Positions 26,308 to 32,772 of a DNA stretch of 64,000 bases are shown here, one piece after another (the stretch's first letter is position 1; every line of letters starts with the position of its first letter). The position numbers and the translations under genes are program-made. Below the pieces are notes generated by a model. The model was not told the DNA's origin. It saw only the letters and a program-made list of their open reading frames with translations, and did not search any database. Source of the DNA: Sulfitobacter sabulilitoris (GTDB lineage Bacteria; Pseudomonadota; Alphaproteobacteria; Rhodobacterales; Rhodobacteraceae); the NCBI RefSeq assembly GCF_005887615.1, contig NZ_VANS01000002.1:186001-250000 (forward strand), read 5' to 3'.

Positions 26308-26910
26308 ATGTTCCCGTTTGTCCGATTGTTCAAAGACATAGCCATTGCCAGCCGCCAGCCCAGGTTGGCGCAGGTCACCGATCTGCATGTCAGCCGGCAT
26401 ATCTGCTGGCCCTGGGATCTGGATATCTGGCGCGAGCTCAACAATGGCCGGGCGCTTACGCTTTACGACCTTGGGCGCATCGCCGCGGCCCAGCGGGCCG
26501 GGCTGATCGCGGCACTGCGGCGCGAAGGCTGGGGCCTGACCATGGCTGGCAGTTCGGTGCGCTACCGCCGCCGCATCCGGGGGTTCGAGCGGTTCGAGAT
26601 GCGCAGCAGACTGGTGTGCTGGGATGACAAGTTCACCTACATCGAGCAGTCGATGTGGAAGCGCGACGGCGAATGCGCGAGCCATGTGCTCTACCGCGCG
26701 GCGGTGACCGGAGCGGATGGCATCGTTCCGCCGCAAACTGTGTTGCGGGCAATGGGGCGCGACCCGGTGTCGCCGGATATGCCCGATTGGATCGCGAACT
26801 GGATCGCCGCCGAGGCGACACGGCCCTGGCCGCCGATGCAGGACGCGCCGCATCGCGAGAACGCTCGGCAGGGCATTGACGCCGCCGCAGTCGAAAAACA
26901 CGCCGCCTGA
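26308..26910 (+). CDS. Acyl-CoA thioesterase-like protein, THEM6 type
   Basis: Protein of 200 residues resembling the hotdog-fold thioesterase-like family that includes eukaryotic THEM6. Matching segments are 'HVSRHICWPWDLDIWRELNNGRALTLYDLGRIA' (about 28-60), 'GSSVRYRRRIRGFERFEMRSRLVCWDDKFTYIEQSMWK' and a downstream VLYRAAVT strand. The Asp in WDLD is in the position often used in this family's active site. AAAGGAG precedes the ATG at good spacing. Substrate unknown. Confidence 0.82.
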   Translation: MFPFVRLFKDIAIASRQPRLAQVTDLHVSRHICWPWDLDIWRELNNGRALTLYDLGRIAAAQRAGLIAALRREGWGLTMAGSSVRYRRRIRGFERFEMRSRLVCWDDKFTYIEQSMWKRDGECASHVLYRAAVTGADGIVPPQTVLRAMGRDPVSPDMPDWIANWIAAEATRPWPPMQDAPHRENARQGIDAAAVEKHAA

Positions 26911-26983
26911 AACCTTGGCTTGCTTAAACCGGCCACCCCTGCTCTAGTTTTCGGCAAAAGAAACGGGCGGGGACGGCAGCGGC

Positions 26984-28378
26984 ATGGCGAGCGTGGCAAC
27001 GGACATTCCAGCGATCAGCGCGCGCAAGCGGATCTGGGGCTGGTACTTTTTCGACTGGGCCAGCCAGCCCTACAACACACTGCTTTTGACCTTCATCTTC
27101 GGTCCGTATTTCGCGCAGACAGCGACCGCATCGCTGGTCGAAGACGGCATGGCGTTGCCCGCCGCCAAAGCGCAGGCGCAGGCCTATTGGGGCTACGGGC
27201 TGACCGTCGCGGGCATTGCCATCGCCCTTCTTGCGCCCGTCCTGGGGGCGGTCGCCGACAGTTCGGGGCGACGGTTGCCCTGGATCTGGCTGTTCAGCGC
27301 GCTTTACGTGATCGGGTCCGCGGGCCTGTGGTGGACCGCGCCGCAGGATTTCTCGGTGCTCTGGGCGCTGTTTTTCTTTGGCATCGGCCTGATCGGGATG
27401 GAGTTCGCCACGATCTTCACCAACTCCTACCTGCCAGAGCTGCACGCCGATGTCGGCGAGCGCGGGCGCATTTCCGGCTCCGGCTGGGCCTTTGGATACG
27501 TCGGCGGCGTACTGGCGCTGGTCGTGATGATCGCGCTGTTTCAGGCGGGCGACAGCGGTCGCACGATGGTCGGGCTGAAACCGTTGTTCGGGCTTGATCC
27601 CGCGACCAAGGCCGACACCCGCATCGTCGGGCCGCTGACCGCGGCGTGGTTCGTCGTCTTCATGGTGCCGTTTTTCCTGTATGCGCGCGACATGCCAAAG
27701 GCGGCGGCACAGCGCTACAAGCTGGGTCAAGGGCTGGCCGATCTGGTGCGGACCCTGCGCAGGCTGCCACGGCAGCCATCGCTGATGGCCTACCTCGGGT
27801 CGTCGATGTTCTACCGCGACGCGTTGAACGGCATGTATACCTTTGGCGGCATCTATGCGCTGGGGGTTCTGAACTGGTCGATCATCGACATCGGCATTTT
27901 CGGCATATTGGCCGCGATCAGCGGGGCGGTGTTCTGCTGGATCGGCGGTCGCGTGGATCGTCGCATAGGCCCGATGCCGGTCATCCTGTCATGCTGCGTC
28001 ATCCTGATCGGCACCGCCGTTCTGATCATTTCGCTTACACCGGTGTCGGTCATGGGCATCGCCTTGCCGCAGGGGTCCGCCCTGCCCGATATCCTGTTCT
28101 ACCTGGCCGGCGCGCTGATCGGCGCCGCGGGCGGCGCGTTGCAGGCCTCGTCGCGCAACATGTTGACGCGGCAGGGCAACCCCGATCGCATGACCGAAGC
28201 CTTCGGGCTGTATGCCCTTTCGGGCAAGGCGACGTCGTTTCTTGCGCCCGCCCTGATCGGCCTGACAAGCGACCTGACCGGCAGCCAGAGATTGGGGATC
28301 ACACCCGTTGTGGGGCTATTCATCATCGGTCTGATCCTGCTAGCATGGGTCAAACCGCAGGGGGAGCATCGCGCATGA
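26984..28378 (+). CDS. MFS transporter, UMF1/Atg22-like family
   Basis: Inner-membrane permease of 464 residues with about 12 predicted helices. The start of the domain, 'KRIWGWYFFDWASQPYNTLLLTFIFGPYFA', is characteristic of the UMF1 (Atg22-like) branch, as are 'GYVGGVLALVVMIALF' and 'RNMLTRQGNPDRMTEAFGLYALSGKATSFLAP'. Substrate unknown; yeast Atg22 exports amino acids from the vacuole. The stop overlaps the mepA ATG (ATGA), so the two genes are co-translated although no functional link is obvious. Confidence 0.92.
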   Translation: MASVATDIPAISARKRIWGWYFFDWASQPYNTLLLTFIFGPYFAQTATASLVEDGMALPAAKAQAQAYWGYGLTVAGIAIALLAPVLGAVADSSGRRLPWIWLFSALYVIGSAGLWWTAPQDFSVLWALFFFGIGLIGMEFATIFTNSYLPELHADVGERGRISGSGWAFGYVGGVLALVVMIALFQAGDSGRTMVGLKPLFGLDPATKADTRIVGPLTAAWFVVFMVPFFLYARDMPKAAAQRYKLGQGLADLVRTLRRLPRQPSLMAYLGSSMFYRDALNGMYTFGGIYALGVLNWSIIDIGIFGILAAISGAVFCWIGGRVDRRIGPMPVILSCCVILIGTAVLIISLTPVSVMGIALPQGSALPDILFYLAGALIGAAGGALQASSRNMLTRQGNPDRMTEAFGLYALSGKATSFLAPALIGLTSDLTGSQRLGITPVVGLFIIGLILLAWVKPQGEHRA

Positions 28379-29316
28379 GGCTGATCAAGGCGTTCACCAC
28401 GGTGTCCCTGGCACTGGTGCTTGCCGCCTGTGGCGGCGGCGGCACAGAGACACCGCAGACCACGCAGGCGCCGGTGGTTCTGCCGACCATCGGATCGTCG
28501 GGCGGCGCATTGTCGAACGTTCAGGCCAAAAAACTGTTCGGCGCCAAGACGGATGGTTCGCGCCAGACACCCGCGTCTTTTGGCAGCTACGCCAAGGGAT
28601 GCCTCGCGGGCTCGGCGCAACTGCCGGAAACCGGCCCGACATGGCAGGCGATGCGCCTGTCACGCAACCGCAACTGGGGCCACCCCCAGACGGTCGATTT
28701 CATCAAGACGCTGAGCGCGCAGGCGGCGCGCCAACCGGGATGGCAGGGCCTTTATGTCGGTGACATCAGCCAGCCGCGCGGCGGTCCGATGCTGACCGGG
28801 CACGCCAGCCACCAGATCGGCATGGATATCGATATCTGGATGAAGCCCGCGACATCGTTGACGCTGACCGCCACCCAGCGCGAAAACATGTCCTCGATTT
28901 CCACCCGCCGGTCCAACGGCGCCTTCGTGAACGATAACTGGACCCGCGCCCATCACGAGATCATCAAGGCCGCCGCCAGCGATCCGCGCACCGCGCGGAT
29001 TTTCGTGTTTCCCGGTGCCAAGGTACAGATGTGCAAGGATGAAACCGGCGATCGCGGCTGGCTGAGCAAGGTGCGGCCCTGGTACGGGCACCACTATCAT
29101 TTCCACGTCCGCCTGAACTGCCCTCCGGGTGCGGCAAGCTGCGTCAACCAGGCACCGCCGCCGCCCGGCGATGGCTGCGCCGATGCCCAGGCCTGGGTGA
29201 ACAATATCCTGAACCCCCCGCCGCCCGATCCGAATGCCCCCAAGCCCAAGCCCAGGCGCGAACTGGTGCTGGCCGATCTGCCTGCGCAATGCCAATCCGT
29301 CCTCTCCGCCAACTGA
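28375..29316 (+). CDS. mepA: Penicillin-insensitive murein endopeptidase
   Basis: Lipoprotein-like M74 family metallopeptidase of 313 residues that cleaves D-Ala-mDAP cross-links in peptidoglycan. The signal peptide ends in a lipobox LAAC (Cys19). The zinc site is visible: GHASHQIGMDID gives H146 and D153, and WYGHHYHFHVRL gives H239-H244. Two proline-rich stretches near the C-terminus (PPPPGD, PPPPDP) and paired cysteines are typical of alphaproteobacterial MepA. Its 3' end overlaps the next gene by 28 bp in another frame. Confidence 0.95.
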   Translation: MRLIKAFTTVSLALVLAACGGGGTETPQTTQAPVVLPTIGSSGGALSNVQAKKLFGAKTDGSRQTPASFGSYAKGCLAGSAQLPETGPTWQAMRLSRNRNWGHPQTVDFIKTLSAQAARQPGWQGLYVGDISQPRGGPMLTGHASHQIGMDIDIWMKPATSLTLTATQRENMSSISTRRSNGAFVNDNWTRAHHEIIKAAASDPRTARIFVFPGAKVQMCKDETGDRGWLSKVRPWYGHHYHFHVRLNCPPGAASCVNQAPPPPGDGCADAQAWVNNILNPPPPDPNAPKPKPRRELVLADLPAQCQSVLSAN

Positions 29317-30170
29317 TCGCGGCGGCCCTGATCGCGGCACAGACCACGGCGACGGCCGAACCGGCGGCGCAGTATCTTGGCAGCTATCGCTGGACGCAGC
29401 CTGACCCGTTATTCGGCGGTGTGTCGGGGATCGAGCTTGACCGGACCGGTACGCTGCTGACGGCGATCACCGACAGGGGGCTCTTGATCCGCGGCCGCAT
29501 TGCCCGTCAGAACGGACGGATCACCGGCGTGGACGTCAAGACGGTCGAACCGCTGCGCGCCCGCGATTTCGTTCCCCTGCGCGACAAGGGCACCGATGCC
29601 GAGGGGCTTGTCGTCACGCCGCAGGGCGTGGTGTTCGTCTCCTTCGAGCAAATACACCGCATCTTGCGCTATGATCCGCACCGCGACGAGATCCGGCGCC
29701 TGCCCGAACCGCCCGGCGTGGCGCGGCTTGGCAAGAACAGCGGGTTCGAGGCGCTCGCCCAGCACCCCGACGGCGCGTTGTTTACGATCCCGGAGCGATC
29801 CGGCGGCCGGCAAGCGCCGTTTCCACTGCTGCGCTTTGACGGCAGCACCTGGAAGGTCGCGGCACGGATTCCGCGCCGTGGCCCCTTTCTTCCGGTCGGG
29901 GCCGATTTCGATGGCGACGGGCGGCTTTACCTGTTGGAGCGGACGATCACGCCGCTGGGGTTTCGCAGCCGTATCAGGCGCTTTGTGCTCTCCGCGCCGG
30001 ATCTGGCCGAGGTCACGCTACTGACCACGCGACCGAACCTGCATGACAACCTCGAAGGCATCGCGGTTTGGCGCGATGCGCGGGGCGTCACACGCCTGAC
30101 AATGGTTTCGGACGACAATTTCCTGCGCTTTCAACGCACCGAACTGGTCGACTACGCCGTGACGGAATGA
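29289..30170 (+). CDS. Esterase-like activity of phytase family protein
   Basis: Exported protein of 293 residues. After a signal peptide (cleavage near TATAEPA, about 23) the beta-propeller-like domain of the phytase-esterase family appears. It shows 'GGVSGIELDRTGTLLTAITDRG', 'DAEGLVVTPQGVVFVSFE', 'NSGFEALAQHPDGALFTIPE' and 'NLEGIAVWRDARGVTRLTMVSDDNF', the last a typical family ending with Asp-rich strands. Activity on a real substrate is unproven. The start overlaps the mepA end by 28 bp, which indicates coupled translation. Confidence 0.85.
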   Translation: MPIRPLRQLIAAALIAAQTTATAEPAAQYLGSYRWTQPDPLFGGVSGIELDRTGTLLTAITDRGLLIRGRIARQNGRITGVDVKTVEPLRARDFVPLRDKGTDAEGLVVTPQGVVFVSFEQIHRILRYDPHRDEIRRLPEPPGVARLGKNSGFEALAQHPDGALFTIPERSGGRQAPFPLLRFDGSTWKVAARIPRRGPFLPVGADFDGDGRLYLLERTITPLGFRSRIRRFVLSAPDLAEVTLLTTRPNLHDNLEGIAVWRDARGVTRLTMVSDDNFLRFQRTELVDYAVTE

Positions 30171-30200
30171 TCCGACAGGGGCTTGCACAGTGGCTGGAAC

Positions 30201-30237
30201 AGGCCTAAAGCCTGCCGCGTCTGCCACCCGCGCAGGC
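30201..30237 (+). promoter_or_regulatory. Structured leader before queuosine-precursor transporter
   Basis: In the 101-bp spacer before the transporter, GCCTGC (30210-30215) pairs with GCAGGC (30232-30237), and GCG (30217-30219) with CGC (30229-30231) after a one-base bulge, giving a 9-bp stem. A competing small hairpin AGGC (30201-30204)/GCCT (30210-30213) shares bases with it. No T-tract follows. It could be a 3' end structure of the upstream mRNA or a leader switch. It does not match the preQ1 riboswitch classes I can recall. Confidence 0.3.
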
Positions 30238-30271
30238 CAAGTCGCCGCACCCTTGCCAAAACGGATACATC

Positions 30272-30892
30272 ATGACGCGTACACTTCTTCCCGGCATTCT
30301 TGCCATGGCCGCCCTCGTGGTCGCCTCGAACATCCTTGTTCAATTCCTCTTCGGTCAGTGGCTGACCTGGGGGGCTTTTGTCTATCCCTTCACCTTTCTG
30401 GTCACCGACCTGATGAACCGCGCCTATGGCGCATCGGCCGCACGGCGCGTGGTTCTGGTCGGCTTTGCCGTCGGACTGGCCTGTTCCCTGATCGGCACGC
30501 AGATCCTGGGCGAATACGGGCCCCTGGTCACGATCCGCATCGCGATGGGCTCCGCCATCGCCTTCCTGATCGCACAATTGCTGGACGTGTCGGTTTTCTC
30601 GGCCCTGCGCGAGGGCCGGTGGTGGCGCGCACCGTTTGCATCGTCACTGGTGGGCAGCACGGTCGATACCGCGCTGTTCTTTTCCATCGCCTTTGCCGGC
30701 AGCCTTGCCTTCATCGAGCCGGGCAACGACGTCAGTTGGGCGGGCGAAATGCTGCCGCTGCTGGGCGCCGGGCCGGTGGCGCCGCTCTGGGTCTCGCTGG
30801 CGGTCTCCGACTGGATGGTCAAGCTGGGGCTGGCGCTGATTGCCCTCATCCCGTTCCGCGTATTGACGGCACGGTATCTCGCGGCTGCCTGA
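30272..30892 (+). CDS. yhhQ: Queuosine precursor transporter, YhhQ/VUT family
   Basis: Inner-membrane uptake protein of 206 residues with about six hydrophobic segments. Family motifs are 'VASNILVQFLFGQWLTWGAFVYPFTFLVTDLMNRAYG' (about 17-53), 'QLLDVSVFSALR' and 'RAPFASSLVGSTVDTALFFSIAFAG', with the conserved D/N/R residues in the membrane core. It imports preQ0/preQ1 for queuosine tRNA modification. The ATG at 30272 comes after a gap of 101 bp, so it may have its own promoter. The stop is immediately followed by a run of A and the structured element described next. Confidence 0.92.
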   Translation: MTRTLLPGILAMAALVVASNILVQFLFGQWLTWGAFVYPFTFLVTDLMNRAYGASAARRVVLVGFAVGLACSLIGTQILGEYGPLVTIRIAMGSAIAFLIAQLLDVSVFSALREGRWWRAPFASSLVGSTVDTALFFSIAFAGSLAFIEPGNDVSWAGEMLPLLGAGPVAPLWVSLAVSDWMVKLGLALIALIPFRVLTARYLAAA

Positions 30893-30952
30893 AAAAACGC
30901 TTTGCAGCCGGCGAAAGCTGTGCAAACCTCCTACCGAGTTCAACAGCAAAGT

Positions 30953-30968
30953 AAAGGAGGTGATCCAG
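30953..30968 (+). promoter_or_regulatory. Extended 16-nt Shine-Dalgarno sequence
   Basis: AAAGGAGGTGATCCAG is the exact reverse complement of the 3' tail CTGGATCACCTCCTTT typical of alphaproteobacterial 16S rRNA. Ordinary sites in this window pair over 4-7 nt. The core AGGAGG is 7 nt before a GTG. The segment 30955-30961 can alternatively pair with ACCTCCT at 30926-30932. Confidence 0.75.
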
Positions 30969-31024
30969 TGTCAAGAAAGGTATTGGAGCGAGGTGTCGGA
31001 ACAGCTTGGGAGGTCGCCCGCTGA
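30968..31024 (+). CDS. 18-residue candidate small protein or leader peptide
   Basis: GTG start followed by 17 sense codons and TGA, giving (M)SRKVLERGVGTAWEVAR. The start is set by the extended ribosome binding site at ideal spacing. The peptide is basic/amphipathic, has one Trp and no run of a single amino acid, so it does not look like a classical amino-acid attenuation leader. The terminator 75-105 bp downstream would make it monocistronic. I do not recognise a family. Translation is a prediction based on the exceptional binding site. Confidence 0.5.
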   Translation: MSRKVLERGVGTAWEVAR

Positions 31025-31096
31025 GGCAGCCCTTCGCGGCCCGCGCCGCCCGAGTGGATCGCTGATCTAACCGATCCCACCTCCGAACAACTTTCG

Positions 31097-31130
31097 AAAG
31101 GGCCGCACCGGCGACGGGGCGGCCCTTTTT
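31097..31130 (+). terminator. Strong Rho-independent terminator upstream of arfB
   Basis: AAAGGGCCGC (31097-31106) pairs fully with GCGGCCCTTT (31119-31128), extended by CC/GG inside, and the T-tract is TTTTT (31126-31130). It ends the small transcript unit and would stop read-through into arfB unless antitermination occurs. Confidence 0.88.
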
Positions 31131-31286
31131 CGTGGGCCGGTCCATCAACCGCCCGTCAGGTTCGGTGCAGATGCGAACACCAATCTGAAACCCGCCGGCG
31201 CGACCCTGCCTCGGGCAACCGGGGTATCAAACGCCCCCTTCACCTCGCCGCGTTCCGATGCGATGCTTGCGCCGGAAAGAGGAACC

Positions 31287-31709
31287 ATGCTGCGGATCAC
31301 CAAAGACATTGCCATCGAAGACTGGGAACTGACGGAAACGTTCATGCGCGCGTCCGGGCCCGGCGGGCAGAACGTGAACAAGGTGTCGTCAGCGGTTGAA
31401 CTCAGGTTCGAGGCCGAACGCTCGCCGTCGCTGCCCGGCCCGGTCAAGACCAGACTGCGGCGATTGGCCGGGCGCCGCTGGACGAACGAGGGCGCGCTGG
31501 TGATCCAGTGCGACGAAACACGAAGCCAGGCCCGCAACCGCGACATCGCACGCGACCGGCTGGCCGAGTTGGTTCGCCGGGCGTTGACGCCGCCGAAACG
31601 GCGTATCCCGACAAGGCCGACACTCGGCAGCAAGAAACGCAGGCTCAAGGAAAAAAAGGTGCGCGGCGAGGTCAAGGCCCTGCGTGGCAAGGTCGACCCC
31701 AAGACCTGA
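31287..31709 (+). CDS. arfB: Alternative ribosome-rescue factor, peptidyl-tRNA hydrolase ArfB
   Basis: Releases peptides from ribosomes stalled on truncated mRNA, a backup to tmRNA. The 140-residue protein has the class-I release-factor catalytic loop SGPGGQNVNK (GGQ at 26-28). It also has the long basic C-terminal tail (about 100-140; KRRIPTRPT, KKRRLKEKKVRG) that enters the empty mRNA channel. Start 31287 follows AAAGAGGAA; an in-frame ATG 24 bp upstream (31263) would add residues not seen in the family. Upstream 156 bp after the terminator shows no other gene. Confidence 0.95.
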   Translation: MLRITKDIAIEDWELTETFMRASGPGGQNVNKVSSAVELRFEAERSPSLPGPVKTRLRRLAGRRWTNEGALVIQCDETRSQARNRDIARDRLAELVRRALTPPKRRIPTRPTLGSKKRRLKEKKVRGEVKALRGKVDPKT

Positions 31710-31730
31710 TCCCCCGTCAGCGCGGCCAGG

Positions 31731-31765
31731 GATTTCTTCTGGCCCGAAGACCCTCCGCCGGAGGC
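31731..31765. repeat. REP-like intergenic motif, copy 2
   Basis: CCTCC-GCC-GGAGG (31752-31764) preceded by TTCTTCTGGCCCGAAGA resembles the element at 25846-25877 between recQ and yggT. Lies between arfB and the EamA gene. Confidence 0.45.
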
Positions 31766-31770
31766 GCATT

Positions 31771-31795
31771 GAAGACTGGCCAGAGGCCTGTCTTC
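31771..31795 (+). terminator. Imperfect palindrome after arfB, possible bidirectional terminator
   Basis: GAAGAC-T-GGCC-AGA-GGCC-T-GTCTTC folds into a 6+4 bp stem with one mismatch, 62 bp after the arfB stop. No clear T-tract follows on either strand, so termination is uncertain. Confidence 0.35.
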
Positions 31796-31878
31796 AAGAC
31801 ATCTCGCGCGGCGCAGCCGCACTACCGGATCGCGCGCTTTCCGCTTGGCACGGCGCCCGGGCGCGATAGTGTCGCTGC

Positions 31879-32772
31879 ATGGTCCTGTCCCGCACAACCC
31901 TTGCGATCCTGCTGTCGCTGCTGGCGCTGTTGCTCTTCGATGCGATGGGTCTGATCATCAAGCTTTTGTCACCGGGTTATTCGGCCGCAGAACTGTCGGC
32001 CTGGCGCAACCTCTTCGGGCTGGTCCCCTCGGTGCTGGCGCTGTGGCTGTCGCGGCAGTGGCGCGAGAACGGCCGGACGCTGGGCCTGCGCCAGTGGCGG
32101 CTCGCAGTGCTCCGGGGGGTGATCGTGACTTTTGCGCAATATTGCTTCTACCTGTCGCTCGGGCTTCTGACTTTTGCCACCGCGTCCACGATCACCTATG
32201 CCAACGCGCTGTTCATGACCGCATTGGCGGTGCCGCTGCTGGGTGAAAAGGTGGGCGCGCTGCGCTGGGCGGCGGTGGTCGTGGGGTTTGGCGGCGTCGT
32301 TCTGGTCGTCGGACCGGGTCGCGACACCTTCACCCCGGTGGCCTTGCTGCCGCTCGGAGCCGCGCTTCTCTACGCCCTGGTCGGCATCACCGCGCGGATG
32401 ATGGACGATGGTCCACCCAGCGCGCTGATCAATCTCTATTCCTCGGGCGTGGCCGCGGTCGGGTCGATGATCCTCGCGCTGCTGACCGGCGGCTTCACAC
32501 CGGTGGCGGGCGGCAGCGACCTGATGTGGATCCTGGCGATGGGGGGCTTTGGCGGGGTGGCCGTGCTCTGCCTGACGGTGTCCTACCGCATGACAGAACA
32601 AAGCAACCTCGCCCCGTTCAGCTATTTCGGCATCCCGTTCGCCTTTATCTTTGGCTGGCTGTTCTTCGAGGAAGCCCCCTGGGCCGAACTTTTCCCCGGT
32701 GCGCTTTTGATCGCCACGGGCGGCTTGCTCATCGTCTGGCGCGAACGGCGCCTTGCACGCGCCGCCCCCTAG
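31879..32772 (+). CDS. EamA/DMT family permease
   Basis: Inner-membrane transporter of 297 residues with ten predicted helices in two EamA repeats (about 8-140 and 150-290). Repeat signatures include 'YSAAELSAWRNLFGLVPSVLAL' and 'SNLAPFSYFGIPFAFIFGWLFFEEAP'. Such proteins export metabolites such as amino acids or S-adenosylmethionine; the substrate is unknown here. The stop overlaps the convergent pncB stop within CTAG. Confidence 0.92.
   Translation: MVLSRTTLAILLSLLALLLFDAMGLIIKLLSPGYSAAELSAWRNLFGLVPSVLALWLSRQWRENGRTLGLRQWRLAVLRGVIVTFAQYCFYLSLGLLTFATASTITYANALFMTALAVPLLGEKVGALRWAAVVVGFGGVVLVVGPGRDTFTPVALLPLGAALLYALVGITARMMDDGPPSALINLYSSGVAAVGSMILALLTGGFTPVAGGSDLMWILAMGGFGGVAVLCLTVSYRMTEQSNLAPFSYFGIPFAFIFGWLFFEEAPWAELFPGALLIATGGLLIVWRERRLARAAP

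Larger units (their letters stand above)
30901..31130 (+). ncRNA. Candidate structured leader or small RNA with extended anti-16S segment
   Basis: The 394-bp spacer before arfB holds ordered RNA-like elements. Hairpin A is TTTGC (30901-30905)/GCAAA (30922-30926) with AGC/GCT inside. ACCTCCT (30926-30932) can pair with AGGAGGT (30955-30961) and so hide the ribosome binding site. AAAGGAGGTGATCCAG (30953-30968) complements 16 nt of the usual 16S rRNA 3' tail. An 18-codon ORF follows. Hairpin B, GTGGATCG (31054-31061)/CGATCCCAC (31072-31080), has a one-base bulge. A second ACCTCC (31079-31084) and a strong terminator end the unit. The 5' end and promoter were not identified. It could be a dual-function sRNA, a leader-peptide attenuator for arfB, or a small-protein gene. 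Confidence 0.5.

Noticed and set aside
30171-30271. preQ1 riboswitch before the queuosine-precursor transporter
   Set aside because: No A-rich tail or conserved core of the preQ1 classes known to me; only generic hairpins are present.
30953-30968. Remnant of an antisense 16S rRNA gene
   Set aside because: The match is only 16 nt and stops exactly at the start codon, with ideal spacing for a ribosome binding site; no other rRNA-like sequence is nearby.
30968-31140. Possible UGA recoding: the frame after the 18-codon ORF stays open through the terminator
   Set aside because: High GC keeps this frame open by chance, it runs through an obvious terminator hairpin, and no selenocysteine element or frameshift signal is visible.
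31145-31897. Minus-strand 250-codon frame opposite arfB
   Set aside because: Covers the whole release-factor gene in shadow and has no recognisable domain or ribosome binding site.
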